From positions 124,001 through 188,000 of the forward strand of contig JAGAJL010000012.1 of assembly GCA_017626095.1 (NCBI GenBank): 64,000 nucleotides of DNA, in the 5' to 3' direction. A model generated the notes under the pieces. That model was not told the origin of the DNA and made no database searches. It worked only from the letters and a program-made list of their open reading frames with translations. Shown piece by piece: positions 44,901 to 53,781 of the stretch. The position numbers and the translations under genes are program-made. The stretch's first letter is position 1, and each line of letters begins with the position of its first letter. The stretch is from Lachnospiraceae bacterium. Lineage in GTDB: Bacteria > Bacillota > Clostridia > Lachnospirales > Lachnospiraceae.

Positions 44901-45672
44901 AAAGGCGGCTTATATTGAGGAGAAACTTAAGCAGTTCAAACTTGTGGATATGCGTCAGCAGTATTCTGACATAATAAGGGAAGCAGAAAGCAGTTCCATG
45001 GATTATCTTGAATTCTTTATGAGACTGATAAATGCAGAGGATGAAGGTAAAAACAACAGAAGAACAGAAAAACTGCTTGCCAATGCTGGCTTTGATCTGC
45101 CGTCAACACTGGATGACATTGATTACAGCTTTAATCCGTCATTAGATAAGGCAAAGATAGATGATCTGGCTAAACTGCACTTTATACAGACCCATGAGAA
45201 CATCATCATTATTGGTCCTCCCGGTGTCGGCAAGAGTATGATAGCAACAGGGATTGGCAGAAATGCCTGTGATGCCGGATATAAAGTCCTGTTTGTAAAT
45301 GCAAAGGAACTGATTGATCATATGTATGATGAAATGCTTGCAGGAAGATTACAGGAAATGCTCACAAAACTGAATAAAATAGACCTTCTGATTATAGATG
45401 AGCTGTCCTACATAAAAATGGACAAAGAAAGAGAGAGCCTGTTTTTCCAGATCATTCGCCAAAGATACGAAAAAAGCTCCCTCATTATCACGACCAACCT
45501 GCCAATGGGCAGATGGGATGAACTATTTACCGGACAGCTTGCGGCAACAGCCATACTCGACCGGTTATTGCATCACTGCCACTTAATCAGTATAACGGGT
45601 GACAGCTATCGTGTCAAAGGGTCAAAACAGAGTGTTAAAAAGGAAAAGGTACAAAGAAATGAAAACAGATAA
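44884..45672 (+). CDS. istB: IS21-family ATP-binding helper IstB
   Basis: 262 residues from ATG 44884 after GGAAGGGAGG. AAA+ ATPase with Walker A GPPGVGKSM, Walker B LLIIDELSY and the arginine-finger region TTNLPMGRW. IstB dimers select the target and activate IstA (family knowledge). It overlaps the third gene by 14 bases. Confidence 0.96.
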   Translation: MQLTAEKAAYIEEKLKQFKLVDMRQQYSDIIREAESSSMDYLEFFMRLINAEDEGKNNRRTEKLLANAGFDLPSTLDDIDYSFNPSLDKAKIDDLAKLHFIQTHENIIIIGPPGVGKSMIATGIGRNACDAGYKVLFVNAKELIDHMYDEMLAGRLQEMLTKLNKIDLLIIDELSYIKMDKERESLFFQIIRQRYEKSSLIITTNLPMGRWDELFTGQLAATAILDRLLHHCHLISITGDSYRVKGSKQSVKKEKVQRNENR

Positions 45673-46123
45673 GAAACAGATTTTTCCGGAAAAGGAATTA
45701 ATTGAATATGAAAAAGTGACAACCATGACTGCAGAAGAACAGGCGGCACTTCGCTTCTGGATTGCTGAAGGCAACAGTGTACATGAGAATGCTTCAATGG
45801 GTGTGGATGAAACAGGTGAGACATTGGATTTTCTTGAGGTATACAGAATGGAAGAAGAAATCCGGCAGGATCTCGAAAAACTGTCACCTACAGAAAAGGA
45901 TAAATATATTGCCCGTCTGAAAGGCGAATATACTGTTGAAATCCTTCTGGAGGATATACAGGCATTACATTTCAAACTGAATGCATATGAACGTATCCTG
46001 AAGAAACATCATCTGTTGGATGAAGCCGAAAAACTTATGGATGATTGGAAAAACCAGGCTGTTGTTTTGCCGGAAATCGATGATAATGAAGAACTCCCTT
46101 TTCAGGGAAGGAGGCTGTCATGA
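45659..46123 (+). CDS. Third IS21-element gene, unknown function
   Basis: 154 residues, started at ATG 45659 after AGGAAAAGG; the in-frame upstream start lies deep in istB. It is acidic and helical with a probable C-terminal coiled-coil stretch (IQALHFKLNAYERILKKHHLLDEAEKLMDDW). No known motif was recognised. Overlapping starts with istB and the next gene make it an operon member of the element rather than a chance ORF. It may regulate transposition. Confidence 0.75.
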   Translation: MKTDKKQIFPEKELIEYEKVTTMTAEEQAALRFWIAEGNSVHENASMGVDETGETLDFLEVYRMEEEIRQDLEKLSPTEKDKYIARLKGEYTVEILLEDIQALHFKLNAYERILKKHHLLDEAEKLMDDWKNQAVVLPEIDDNEELPFQGRRLS

Positions 46124-46560
46124 TAAAAATAAATAATCAGGAACTGCGGCTTCTTGCAGAAAAGTATAATTCCGATGGAAAACAGGCAATGTATGTTTAT
46201 TTGAGGGAAGAATACGGAATACATAATCCAACCTGTATATTCAAGAGAATGAAAAAGCACCCGGAACTGGGATATCATCCGGAAACAGACAGATTTCTGT
46301 TTGATGAGAATTCCGCTGAGAGTGAGGATAAGGTATTCATGACAATCGATGAACTGTGTGCCTCAAATAAAAAAGTGAAAGAAAGTCCGGTTGAACAACA
46401 GCCTGACAAAAGTAAAGAAATGGAAAAACTGATACAGGAACTGATTGGAGACAGACTTCTGGAAATAAGCAGATACATTTCCATAAACTCCATTTCAAAG
46501 ACAATGATTATTGACAAAACATCTCTGACAAGAGATGGATATCAGGTGACTACGCACTAG
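46120..46560 (+). CDS. Fourth IS21-element gene, unknown, possible DNA-binding
   Basis: 146 residues, coupled by an ATGA overlap. The N-terminal part (ELRLLAEKYNSDGKQAMYVYLREEYGIHNPTCIFKRMKKHP) has the look of a helix-turn-helix. The middle is polar and the end ISINSISKTMIIDKTSLTRDGYQV is short and basic. It ends exactly before the inner right-end repeat (46563), so it fits neatly inside the element. Function unknown. Confidence 0.75.
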   Translation: MIKINNQELRLLAEKYNSDGKQAMYVYLREEYGIHNPTCIFKRMKKHPELGYHPETDRFLFDENSAESEDKVFMTIDELCASNKKVKESPVEQQPDKSKEMEKLIQELIGDRLLEISRYISINSISKTMIIDKTSLTRDGYQVTTH

Positions 46561-46684
46561 CAGAGGTGGGTCAAATCACAGTGTAAAAATCAGAAATAAT
46601 AAAAAAACTGACCCATACCCGAAAAACATTGGGGTGGGTCAGATTTAAACGAAAAAGTGGGTCAATTTTACTTGACATTCCACA

Positions 46685-46822
46685 CATGGCATTAAGTAAT
46701 CCAGCTCTGCAGGATCTATATTTCCTTTTTCGTCACAGTGTTTTGGTAACTCTGTGAGTATATATCTGAAATAATAATACGGACGAAGATGATTCAGCTT
46801 TGCGGTTTCCGAAATACAACTG
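46685..46822 (-). pseudogene. IS66 transposase (tnpC) fragment, split by IS21 and truncated
   Basis: On the minus strand the sequence reads SCISETAKLNHLRPYYYFRY ... PAELDYLMP, the conserved C-terminal region of IS66 TnpC. Upstream homology stops near 46822, so the 5' part of the gene was deleted earlier. The remaining 16 codons and stop are at 43140-43190. Confidence 0.85.
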
Positions 46823-46930
46823 ACTGAGCCCGTCCGTAACAAGGACACCCTTGTAGTTGGATATTCCGTTTGAATATTACACTCTTTTCAGAGATTCAGA
46901 GTACCTAAATCCGAAAATCCAGTTTGGTAA

Positions 46931-46959
46931 TTGATTTTAATTTGGATACTTGTTAAACT
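46931..46959 (+). promoter_or_regulatory. Candidate promoter for the rfbD operon
   Basis: TTGATT (46931-46936), 17-base spacer, TAAACT (46954-46959), 33 bases before ATG 46992. Since insertion sequences lie upstream, the following genes need their own promoter. Moderate match only. Confidence 0.4.
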
Positions 46960-46991
46960 AGATAAATAAGTAAAATATGGAGTATCAGATT

Positions 46992-47906
46992 ATGAAACTA
47001 TTTGTAACCGGTGTCAATGGTCAGCTCGGCCATGACGTAATGAATGAATTGAAAAAAAGAGGATATGAAGGGATTGGAAGTGATATTACTTCAGAGTATG
47101 GCGGTGCAGCAGATGGGACTGCTGTTACGACTATGCCTTATGTTCAGATGGATATTACCGATGCGGATGCGGTAAAAAGAGTAATTATGGATATCGCACC
47201 GGACGCTGTCATCCACTGTGCTGCCTGGACGGCTGTGGATTTAGCAGAAGATGAAGATAAAGTGGATAAAGTGCGTGCCATTAATGCGACCGGCACACAG
47301 AATATTGCCGATGTCTGCAAAGCCTTGGATTGCAAGATGACCTATATCAGTACAGACTATGTATTCGATGGTCAGGGGACAGAGCCTTGGAAACCGGATT
47401 GCAAAGATTATGCACCGCTTAATGTATACGGACAGACCAAGCTTGAGGGTGAATTGGCAGTTGCCAATACCTTGGACAAGTACTTTATCGTCCGGATTGC
47501 CTGGGTATTTGGCTTAAATGGCAAGAACTTTATCAAGATCATGTTAAATGTCGGAAAGAGCCATGATACGGTACGCGTGGTATGTGATCAGATTGGTACG
47601 CCCACCTATACCTATGATTTGGCAAGACTCTTAGTGGATATGAATGAAACCGAAAAGTATGGCTATTATCATGCAACCAATGAAGGCGGATATATCAGCT
47701 GGTATGATTTCACGGTTGAGATTTATAAACAGGCCGGTATGGATACCACAGTGCTTCCGGTCACGACGAAAGAGTATGGCTTATCCAAAGCTGCCAGACC
47801 TTTTAATAGTCGGTTAGATAAGTCCAAGCTGGTTGAGGCAGGCTTTACTCCGCTTCCGACCTGGCAGGATGCATTGGGAAGATATTTAAAAGAGATTGCG
47901 GAATGA
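46992..47906 (+). CDS. rfbD: dTDP-4-dehydrorhamnose reductase
   Basis: 304 residues from ATG 46992 (GGAG ten bases upstream). The SDR fold with VTGVNGQLGHDVM, CAAWTAVDLAEDE, STDYVFDGQG and the catalytic YGQTK matches RmlD, which reduces dTDP-4-keto-L-rhamnose to dTDP-L-rhamnose. The other rml genes are not adjacent; only an RmlC-like gene is in the island. It probably belonged to the original locus before the island arrived. Confidence 0.95.
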   Translation: MKLFVTGVNGQLGHDVMNELKKRGYEGIGSDITSEYGGAADGTAVTTMPYVQMDITDADAVKRVIMDIAPDAVIHCAAWTAVDLAEDEDKVDKVRAINATGTQNIADVCKALDCKMTYISTDYVFDGQGTEPWKPDCKDYAPLNVYGQTKLEGELAVANTLDKYFIVRIAWVFGLNGKNFIKIMLNVGKSHDTVRVVCDQIGTPTYTYDLARLLVDMNETEKYGYYHATNEGGYISWYDFTVEIYKQAGMDTTVLPVTTKEYGLSKAARPFNSRLDKSKLVEAGFTPLPTWQDALGRYLKEIAE

Positions 47907-47929
47907 TCAGATTGCAATGAGGAATAAGG

Positions 47930-48922
47930 ATGCGTAAAAATTATAAAGATTATAAATACCAAATTTTTTCTTATGCAATACTTGTAGTGACATTTGCCAT
48001 CTTAGTTTTATTCATGCACGCCCGATTGGATTATTTGCTGGGAGCAGATGAATCGAGTGAGCTGTTGCTTGGTAAGCTGCTGGCAGAGGAAAACCATGTT
48101 TTGTCGCAGAATTGGTATTATTCTACCGAACTTCGCTTTTTAAATACGCAACTTATTTATGCGTTATGCTTCAAATTATTTAGCAATTGGCATGTGGTTC
48201 GTGTGGTAGCGTCGGCAATTTTATATCTGATTATGCTAATCAGCTATTATTATTTGTGCAGACAGTTAAAACGTCAAAAGTATTTTGCCATAACAGCAAG
48301 CATTTTATTGCTTCCGTTTTCAGCAGAATACTTTATTGTCGTATTAAAGGGATTGTATTATATTCCGCATATATCGATCTCATTTCTTTCGGTAGGCCTG
48401 GGTTATTGTATGGCGATTCCAATCTGTTTGTTAAATCTGTTATATGGGCCATGGAAAAAGCAATTTCGGATTCTGCTTTCTGTCATTTTGCTGGGAAGTA
48501 TCCAGTTCGTCGGAAATGTGCATTTGATTGCCCAATTAAACGAAGATGACAATAAAGAATTGAGAGCTGCCATTGCTTTTCTGAAGCAGGAAGGATATAC
48601 ACAAGGGTATTCGACCTACTGGAAAGGAAACCTGACCACAGAATTGTCCGGCGGAGACATAGAAATGTGGATTATGTGTGACGATGCGGCTGGTGCGGGA
48701 ATTGCAGAAGTACAAGATGTGCATACCGTTTTTTGCTGGTTGCAGAACAAATCACATGATAATAATTTCCCAAAAGGCAAGCAATTTATTATGCTGACAA
48801 GAGATGAATATAGTCGATGCAACTGGCAGGACAAGTTGTTGTTGGAAAATGCGGATTATCTGTCGGATGAATTGGTGATATTTGGATTTGACAGTGAAGA
48901 AGAGCTTGAAGGTTCATTTTGA
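47930..48922 (+). CDS. Membrane protein, internally shortened paralogue of the protein at 50928
   Basis: 330 residues. N-terminal helix, the acidic-motif region (GADESSELLLGKLLAEEN), NTQLIYALCFKLFSNWHVVR and EYFIVVLKGLYYIPH, and the C-terminal domain (GYTQGYSTYWKGNLTTELSGG, RDEYSRCNWQD) match the 524-residue protein at 50928. About 190 middle residues, with several helices, are missing after FLSVGLG. The frame is kept. It may be a non-functional deletion form or an altered GT-C-like enzyme. It follows rfbD by 23 bases. Confidence 0.7.
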   Translation: MRKNYKDYKYQIFSYAILVVTFAILVLFMHARLDYLLGADESSELLLGKLLAEENHVLSQNWYYSTELRFLNTQLIYALCFKLFSNWHVVRVVASAILYLIMLISYYYLCRQLKRQKYFAITASILLLPFSAEYFIVVLKGLYYIPHISISFLSVGLGYCMAIPICLLNLLYGPWKKQFRILLSVILLGSIQFVGNVHLIAQLNEDDNKELRAAIAFLKQEGYTQGYSTYWKGNLTTELSGGDIEMWIMCDDAAGAGIAEVQDVHTVFCWLQNKSHDNNFPKGKQFIMLTRDEYSRCNWQDKLLLENADYLSDELVIFGFDSEEELEGSF

Positions 48923-48954
48923 GGATAGATGGAATGAAAGGTGTTTGAGGTGAT

Positions 48955-48979
48955 CTGTGCTTACAAACAATAAGCACAG
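48955..48979 (+). promoter_or_regulatory. Inverted repeat before the sulfatase start
   Basis: CTGTGCTTA (48955-48963) and its exact complement (48971-48979) with a seven-base loop. No T-run follows. It ends 15 bases before ATG 48995 and covers the place where a ribosome site would be expected, so it could affect translation of the next gene. Confidence 0.5.
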
Positions 48980-48994
48980 AAAGATAAGAAAAAC

Positions 48995-50926
48995 ATGTTA
49001 GTCAAAAGAATTCATAAAAAAAGAAATCAAATAATTTCAACGGTTCTGAGCGTTTTGCTTTTTTTATTGGCGATGCTTTTATATTCTGCTTGCAGATGGG
49101 TAAAGATGACTTTCAATGTTGGTTTGAGTGCCATCATTAATACCATCTTTTCATCGCTAAAAGGGACAGGATCCGGGATCGTGTCATCTGCAGTGGAATA
49201 CTGCCTGCCTTATGTGTTTGTGGCTTTGCTGATTTCATTGGATGTCTGTATATGGAACAATCGGGAAAATATGGGGAAAAAGCAAAAGGTGCTGACAGTA
49301 CTTTTGCCGCTTGCCGGTTTTTTGAGTGTGATTGGTGCCGTTATTTATGTACAGAGTTCGTATGATATGATTGGTTATTTGACCAATAAAAATCAGGAGA
49401 CGAGTCTATATGCTCAAAATTACGTAGATCCGCGTTCGGTAGCAATCGCAGATGACGGACAGCATAGAAATTTGATTTATATCTATGTGGAAAGTATGGA
49501 AAATACATATGCAGATATCGAAAGCGGCGGAAAACAGGAAGTGAATTACATGCCCAATCTGACAAAACTGGCACAGGAGAATGTATCCTTTTCAGCAACA
49601 GATAAATTGGGTGGCTTTTTATCAACAGATGGTTCCGGCTGGACCATGGGAGCGCTCTTTACGATGACGTCAGGTGTTCCCTTTGCATTTCCGGTAGGAA
49701 ATAATGACATGGATAAACAGGAATATTTTGCCTCCGGGATTTACAATCTGGGGGATTTTTTAAAGGATCAGGGATATACGCAGGAATTTATGTGTGGTTC
49801 TGATGCAGATTTCGCCGGAAGAAAGAACTATCTGATACAGCATGGGGATTATCGCATCTTTGATCTGAATACGGCAAGGCAAAAGGGTTATGTTCCTGAA
49901 GATTATTTTGTCTGGTGGGGCGTGGAAGATTATCGGCTCTTTGATATGGCAAAGGATGAGATTACGGCTTTGGCGCAAAGCAAGCAACCCTTCAACTTTA
50001 CCATGTTGACGGTGGATTTACACCACATAGGTGGATATGTATGTGACAGATGCCCGGATGCCTATACGGAGTCCACGGCCAATGTGGTTTCCTGCACAGA
50101 TCGCCTTGTTTATGAGTTTGTGGATTGGTGTCAGAAGCAGGATTTTTATGAAAATACGACGATTGTGATTACCGGAGATCATCCGCGGATGGACAATTGT
50201 CTTGTAGATGGTGTCGCATACAATGATCGTATGGTATATAATTGTTACATCAACAGTGACAAAGAGCCGAATGTGATGTATGGACGTACTTCCACATCCA
50301 TGGATGTATTTCCGACTGTATTATCGGCTATGGGCTATGAGATAGAAGGGCATCGACTGGGCCTTGGAACAGATTTATTTTCGGGTAAAGAAACTTTGGT
50401 AGAACAGATGGGAATCGATGCATTAAATGCAAAGCTGATGAAATCGTCAAAGTTTTATATGGAAAATTTTGCGCCGGAGCTGCTTCATCTGATAGAAGAT
50501 GCCTTTACTTCGTTAAACACCGTGTATTTTTTTGGAGAGGAATATAATGCAGACGAATATATTACAGAAGGAATTTCGGTTCCGTTAGGACACGGTTCCT
50601 GGGTAATAGGAGAGCCGTTGACATTGGACATTCCGGTTGATACAAAAGCAGATCAGGTAAATATACGGTTGCATGTACAGGAGACATTCCGGGGATTGGA
50701 ACAATCCTATGTGGCAATACAGGACGGGCAAGAGATTGCAACGGGAGTAGTACAGGGAAATGCGATAGCGGATTTTACGGTTACGGTTAAGGATGGCCAT
50801 TGTGTGTTTTCACTTTTCTTTCCGGATGCGGTATCGCCACACGATTTGGATGAGACCAATGAGGATATGACAAGATATTCTTTGTTGATGAAGACGATTA
50901 CGGTAACAGAAGATGGAGATAGATAG
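48995..50926 (+). CDS. LTA-synthase/OpgB-like sulfatase-fold phosphoglycerol transferase
   Basis: 643 residues. About three to four N-terminal membrane helices are followed by an extracellular alkaline-phosphatase-fold domain: YVESMENTY (metal Glu), GSGWTMGALFTM with the probable nucleophile Thr217, DLHHIGG, and TGDHPRMDN (metal Asp/His). Proteins of this type move phosphoglycerol from phosphatidylglycerol to teichoic acid or glucans. A C-terminal beta-rich region (about 510-640) is extra and may bind carbohydrate. It lies between the two paralogous membrane proteins and overlaps the second region of translation start, suggesting shared expression. Confidence 0.88.
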   Translation: MLVKRIHKKRNQIISTVLSVLLFLLAMLLYSACRWVKMTFNVGLSAIINTIFSSLKGTGSGIVSSAVEYCLPYVFVALLISLDVCIWNNRENMGKKQKVLTVLLPLAGFLSVIGAVIYVQSSYDMIGYLTNKNQETSLYAQNYVDPRSVAIADDGQHRNLIYIYVESMENTYADIESGGKQEVNYMPNLTKLAQENVSFSATDKLGGFLSTDGSGWTMGALFTMTSGVPFAFPVGNNDMDKQEYFASGIYNLGDFLKDQGYTQEFMCGSDADFAGRKNYLIQHGDYRIFDLNTARQKGYVPEDYFVWWGVEDYRLFDMAKDEITALAQSKQPFNFTMLTVDLHHIGGYVCDRCPDAYTESTANVVSCTDRLVYEFVDWCQKQDFYENTTIVITGDHPRMDNCLVDGVAYNDRMVYNCYINSDKEPNVMYGRTSTSMDVFPTVLSAMGYEIEGHRLGLGTDLFSGKETLVEQMGIDALNAKLMKSSKFYMENFAPELLHLIEDAFTSLNTVYFFGEEYNADEYITEGISVPLGHGSWVIGEPLTLDIPVDTKADQVNIRLHVQETFRGLEQSYVAIQDGQEIATGVVQGNAIADFTVTVKDGHCVFSLFFPDAVSPHDLDETNEDMTRYSLLMKTITVTEDGDR

Positions 50927-50927
50927 C

Positions 50928-52502
50928 ATGAATAGTAAGAGCGATAAGAATGCTAAGATATTTCAATTAATTTCCTGGGCATTGCTCGTGGTTTCTTTTA
51001 TAGTATTGCTGTGTTTTTTGAATGCTCGAATCGATTTTTTGATGTCCTCAGATGAATCTAGCGAATTGATATTAGGCAATATTCTGGCAAAAGAAAATCG
51101 GATAGTGACACCCAACTGGTTTTATTCTACAGAGTTGAGGGTTTTAAATACACAGTTAATCTATGCATTGTGCTTTAAATTGTTTTCCGACTGGCATATG
51201 GTGCGCATGGTTTCTACGACAATAGGGTATGTGCTTTTATTGTTATGTTACTATTTTTTGTGCAGACAGTTACATTGTCAGAAATATTTTGCGGTTTCTG
51301 CAGTCGCATTGCTTGTACCGTTTTCCGAAGAGTATTTTATTGTAGTATTGAGAGGATTGTACTATATTCCACATATCTGTATTTCCTTTTTAATAATGGG
51401 ATTATTATTCCTGTTTTTGCATGCTGATAAAATACAAAAAAAGATTCTTGCAATCGGTCCGGCTGTTCTTTTGGCTTTTTTATCCTGCTTGGGTGGTGTG
51501 CGACAGCTGGTGATTTTGTTTATTCCGTTAGTGATGTTGCCCTTATGGGAGATGCTATGGATCCTGTTAAAAAAACAGGATTTGAAAAAAATGCCGGAGT
51601 TGATAAGGCCCGATACTTATAGGTTGCTTATTTTTTCATTGAGCTGTCTTTTAAGTGGTATCCTTGGATATGTAATAAACGATACAATTCTTAGTAAATA
51701 CTATGATTTTATCAGCTTTAGTGGTATTTCCTTTACAAATTTTGACATAGCAAAGCTTGGTCAGATTATTGCAGGACTGCTTCGGGATTATGGTTTCCCC
51801 AAGGGACTGGTCTTTTCGAAATCCTTGATTCCATTTGTGGTGTGTGCATTATTGTTTGCTTTTACCGTGGATGGAATTTGCTATGCGATCAGAAACCGGG
51901 AAAAGATTTCCTATGAGTACTACATCATTGTTTGCTTTTTCATATGGAACATAGTCGCATTCGTGGGATTGTATTTGTTTTCGGATGCCCCTTATGCCGA
52001 CCGCTACAATATACCCATCATCATCTGGAGTATCCCGATTGGTATGCTGTCCATGGTTTCCGGCAGATGGAGGCCACAGATGCAGGCTCTCTTTGCTACG
52101 TTGCTTGTCATCGGTCTGATGCTAACAGGTACAATATTCCTTTCCGAACAGATGCAAAATGAAGAGAATAAAGAGTTGATGCAGATAACATCTCAGTTAT
52201 GTGAGAAAGGATATACAAATGGCTATGCGACCTATTGGAGAGGCAATCTGATAACGGAGCTGTCAGATGGTCAGATTGATATGTGGGTATGGTGTGACAA
52301 TCATATCGAAGAGGTAACAGATATCCATACCGTGCGGAAATGGCTGCAGAAAAAGGAGCATACTCTCATTCAGCCCGTTGGCAGGCAATTTATATTACTG
52401 ACAAGGGATGAATACAATCGTTGCAACTGGCAGGATTGGTTATTGTTGGAAGAGGCGGAATATTGTTCCGATTCGTATGTCGTATTCGGATTTGACAGAT
52501 AA
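50928..52502 (+). CDS. Polytopic GT-C-like membrane protein (full-length paralogue)
   Basis: 524 residues. I use ATG 50928, one base after the sulfatase stop, with GGAGAT upstream; ATG 50913 is an alternative that overlaps the stop. About ten helices, with SSDESSELILGNILAKEN in the first outer loop (acidic pair as in GT-C enzymes) and a C-terminal soluble domain (RGNLITELSDGQIDMW, RDEYNRCNWQD). The protein at 47930 is its shortened copy. It may add sugars or polyol groups at the outer membrane face. Confidence 0.75.
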   Translation: MNSKSDKNAKIFQLISWALLVVSFIVLLCFLNARIDFLMSSDESSELILGNILAKENRIVTPNWFYSTELRVLNTQLIYALCFKLFSDWHMVRMVSTTIGYVLLLLCYYFLCRQLHCQKYFAVSAVALLVPFSEEYFIVVLRGLYYIPHICISFLIMGLLFLFLHADKIQKKILAIGPAVLLAFLSCLGGVRQLVILFIPLVMLPLWEMLWILLKKQDLKKMPELIRPDTYRLLIFSLSCLLSGILGYVINDTILSKYYDFISFSGISFTNFDIAKLGQIIAGLLRDYGFPKGLVFSKSLIPFVVCALLFAFTVDGICYAIRNREKISYEYYIIVCFFIWNIVAFVGLYLFSDAPYADRYNIPIIIWSIPIGMLSMVSGRWRPQMQALFATLLVIGLMLTGTIFLSEQMQNEENKELMQITSQLCEKGYTNGYATYWRGNLITELSDGQIDMWVWCDNHIEEVTDIHTVRKWLQKKEHTLIQPVGRQFILLTRDEYNRCNWQDWLLLEEAEYCSDSYVVFGFDR

Positions 52503-52597
52503 TTGCACAACCGATATACTATTGATAGATTTTGCGTATACTATAATTACGCTGATATGCTTTTTGACTTAATGATTTAAGAAATGAGGATAGATAA

Positions 52598-53647
52598 ATG
52601 GCAAAAGTTGCTTTAATTACCGGTATCACCGGTCAGGATGGTTCTTATCTGGCAGAGCTGTTATTAGAAAAGGGCTATGAAGTACATGGTATTACACGCC
52701 GGGCTTCCATATCCAATACGTCGAGGATTGATCATCTGCTTGCGGACAATGCGATTACACTCCATGATGGGGATTTGAGCGATTCGTCCTCTATCATTCG
52801 TATTATTGGAGAGACACAGCCGGATGAAATCTACAATCTTGCGGCTCAGTCCCATGTACAGGTTTCCTTTGATGTGCCGGAGTATTCCGGAGAAGTGGAT
52901 GCAATCGGTGTATTGCGTATCTTAGAGGCAGTTCGCGTCTTAGGTCTTACGAAAAAGACAAAGGTTTATCAGGCATCGACCTCAGAGCTCTATGGCAAGG
53001 TAGAAGAGGTGCCGCAAAATGAAGACACCCCATTCCATCCTTATAGTCCTTATGCAGTAGCCAAGCAGTATGGCTTTTGGATTACCAAGGAATATAGAGA
53101 AGCTTATGACATGTTTGCCGTAAACGGTATTTTATTCAATCATGAATCAGAGCGTCGCGGTGAAAACTTCGTGACGCGCAAGATTACACTGGCAGCAGGA
53201 CGGATTGCAGAAGGCTTACAGGATCATTTAGAGCTCGGTAATCTGGATTCTAAGCGTGACTGGGGTTATGCCAGGGATTATGTGGAGTGTATGTGGCTGA
53301 TTATGCAACAGGATGTGCCGGAGGATTTTGTCATTGCTACCGGAGAGCAGCATACCGTCAGAGATTTTACACAGAAAGCATTTGCCGCCAATGGCATTAC
53401 TCTCAGGTGGGAAGGAAGCGGCATCGATGAAAAAGGCTATGATGTAGCTACCGGCAAGCTGTTGGTGTGTGTGAATCCGCAGTGGTTCCGCCCGACGGAT
53501 GTGGACAATCTTTGGGGAGATCCCACTAAAGCCCGCACGGTTCTTGGATGGAATCCGCAAAAGACGAGCTATGAGGAATTGGTCCGTATCATGGCAGAGC
53601 ATGACAGAGCGCTTGCCATAAAGGAAAAAGCAATGAAGAATGCATAA
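52598..53647 (+). CDS. gmd: GDP-mannose 4,6-dehydratase
   Basis: 349 residues. [27 protein letters not shown] is the NADP loop, [12 protein letters not shown], and YSPYAVAK gives the catalytic Tyr/Lys; [17 protein letters not shown] is the GMD signature. It makes GDP-4-keto-6-deoxymannose, precursor of GDP-fucose, rhamnose or perosamine. No second-step enzyme (fcl, rmd or per) is seen here. A terminator follows 6 bases after the stop. Confidence 0.96.
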   Translation: MAKVALITGITGQDGSYLAELLLEKGYEVHGITRRASISNTSRIDHLLADNAITLHDGDLSDSSSIIRIIGETQPDEIYNLAAQSHVQVSFDVPEYSGEVDAIGVLRILEAVRVLGLTKKTKVYQASTSELYGKVEEVPQNEDTPFHPYSPYAVAKQYGFWITKEYREAYDMFAVNGILFNHESERRGENFVTRKITLAAGRIAEGLQDHLELGNLDSKRDWGYARDYVECMWLIMQQDVPEDFVIATGEQHTVRDFTQKAFAANGITLRWEGSGIDEKGYDVATGKLLVCVNPQWFRPTDVDNLWGDPTKARTVLGWNPQKTSYEELVRIMAEHDRALAIKEKAMKNA

Positions 53648-53652
53648 GACAC

Positions 53653-53687
53653 AACGGTTTGTTGAAAAGGGCAACAAACCGTTTTTT
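53653..53687 (+). terminator. Rho-independent terminator after gmd
   Basis: Perfect 12-bp stem AACGGTTTGTTG (53653-53664)/CAACAAACCGTT (53672-53683) with a seven-base loop, then TTTTTT (to 53687). Confidence 0.93.
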
Positions 53688-53718
53688 GCGACTGTGCGAT
53701 GTCGACAAAAAATGGTAT

Positions 53719-53747
53719 TTGACACATCTGTTAGAAACTTGTAGAAT
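53719..53747 (+). promoter_or_regulatory. Sigma-A promoter for the second assembly operon
   Basis: Perfect -35 TTGACA (53719-53724), a 17-base spacer, and TAGAAT (53742-53747). Predicted start near 53754, 28 bases before ATG 53782. Directly follows the terminator, so it separates two transcription units. Confidence 0.85.
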
Positions 53748-53781
53748 AAAGACAAATGTGTATTTTCACGGAGTGGGGAAA

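Larger units (their letters stand above)
43191..46684 (+). mobile_element. Complete IS21-family element with four genes (3,494 bp)
   Basis: Tips are TGTTGATTTA (left) and TTCCACA (right), so TG...CA as in IS21. The target site CATGG is duplicated (43186-43190 and 46685-46689). Each end carries three TGACCC-type repeats: left at 43211, 43235 and 43315; right, inverted, at 46659-46664, 46636-46641 and 46568-46573. The outermost repeat is exactly 20 bases from each tip. Perfect inverted pairs include AAAATTGACCCAC (43230)/(46669) and TTGACCCACCTC (43314)/(46574). It carries istA, istB and two additional overlapping genes. Confidence 0.92.

Noticed and set aside
46839-46854. Small hairpin ACAAGG-ACAC-CCTTGT near the IS66 fragment
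   Set aside because: Six base pairs and no T-run; too weak to call a terminator or attachment site.
52503-52547. Promoter-like boxes before gmd (TTGCAC, TATAAT)
   Set aside because: No pair of boxes has acceptable spacing (13 or fewer bases, or a poor -10), so I do not call a promoter.
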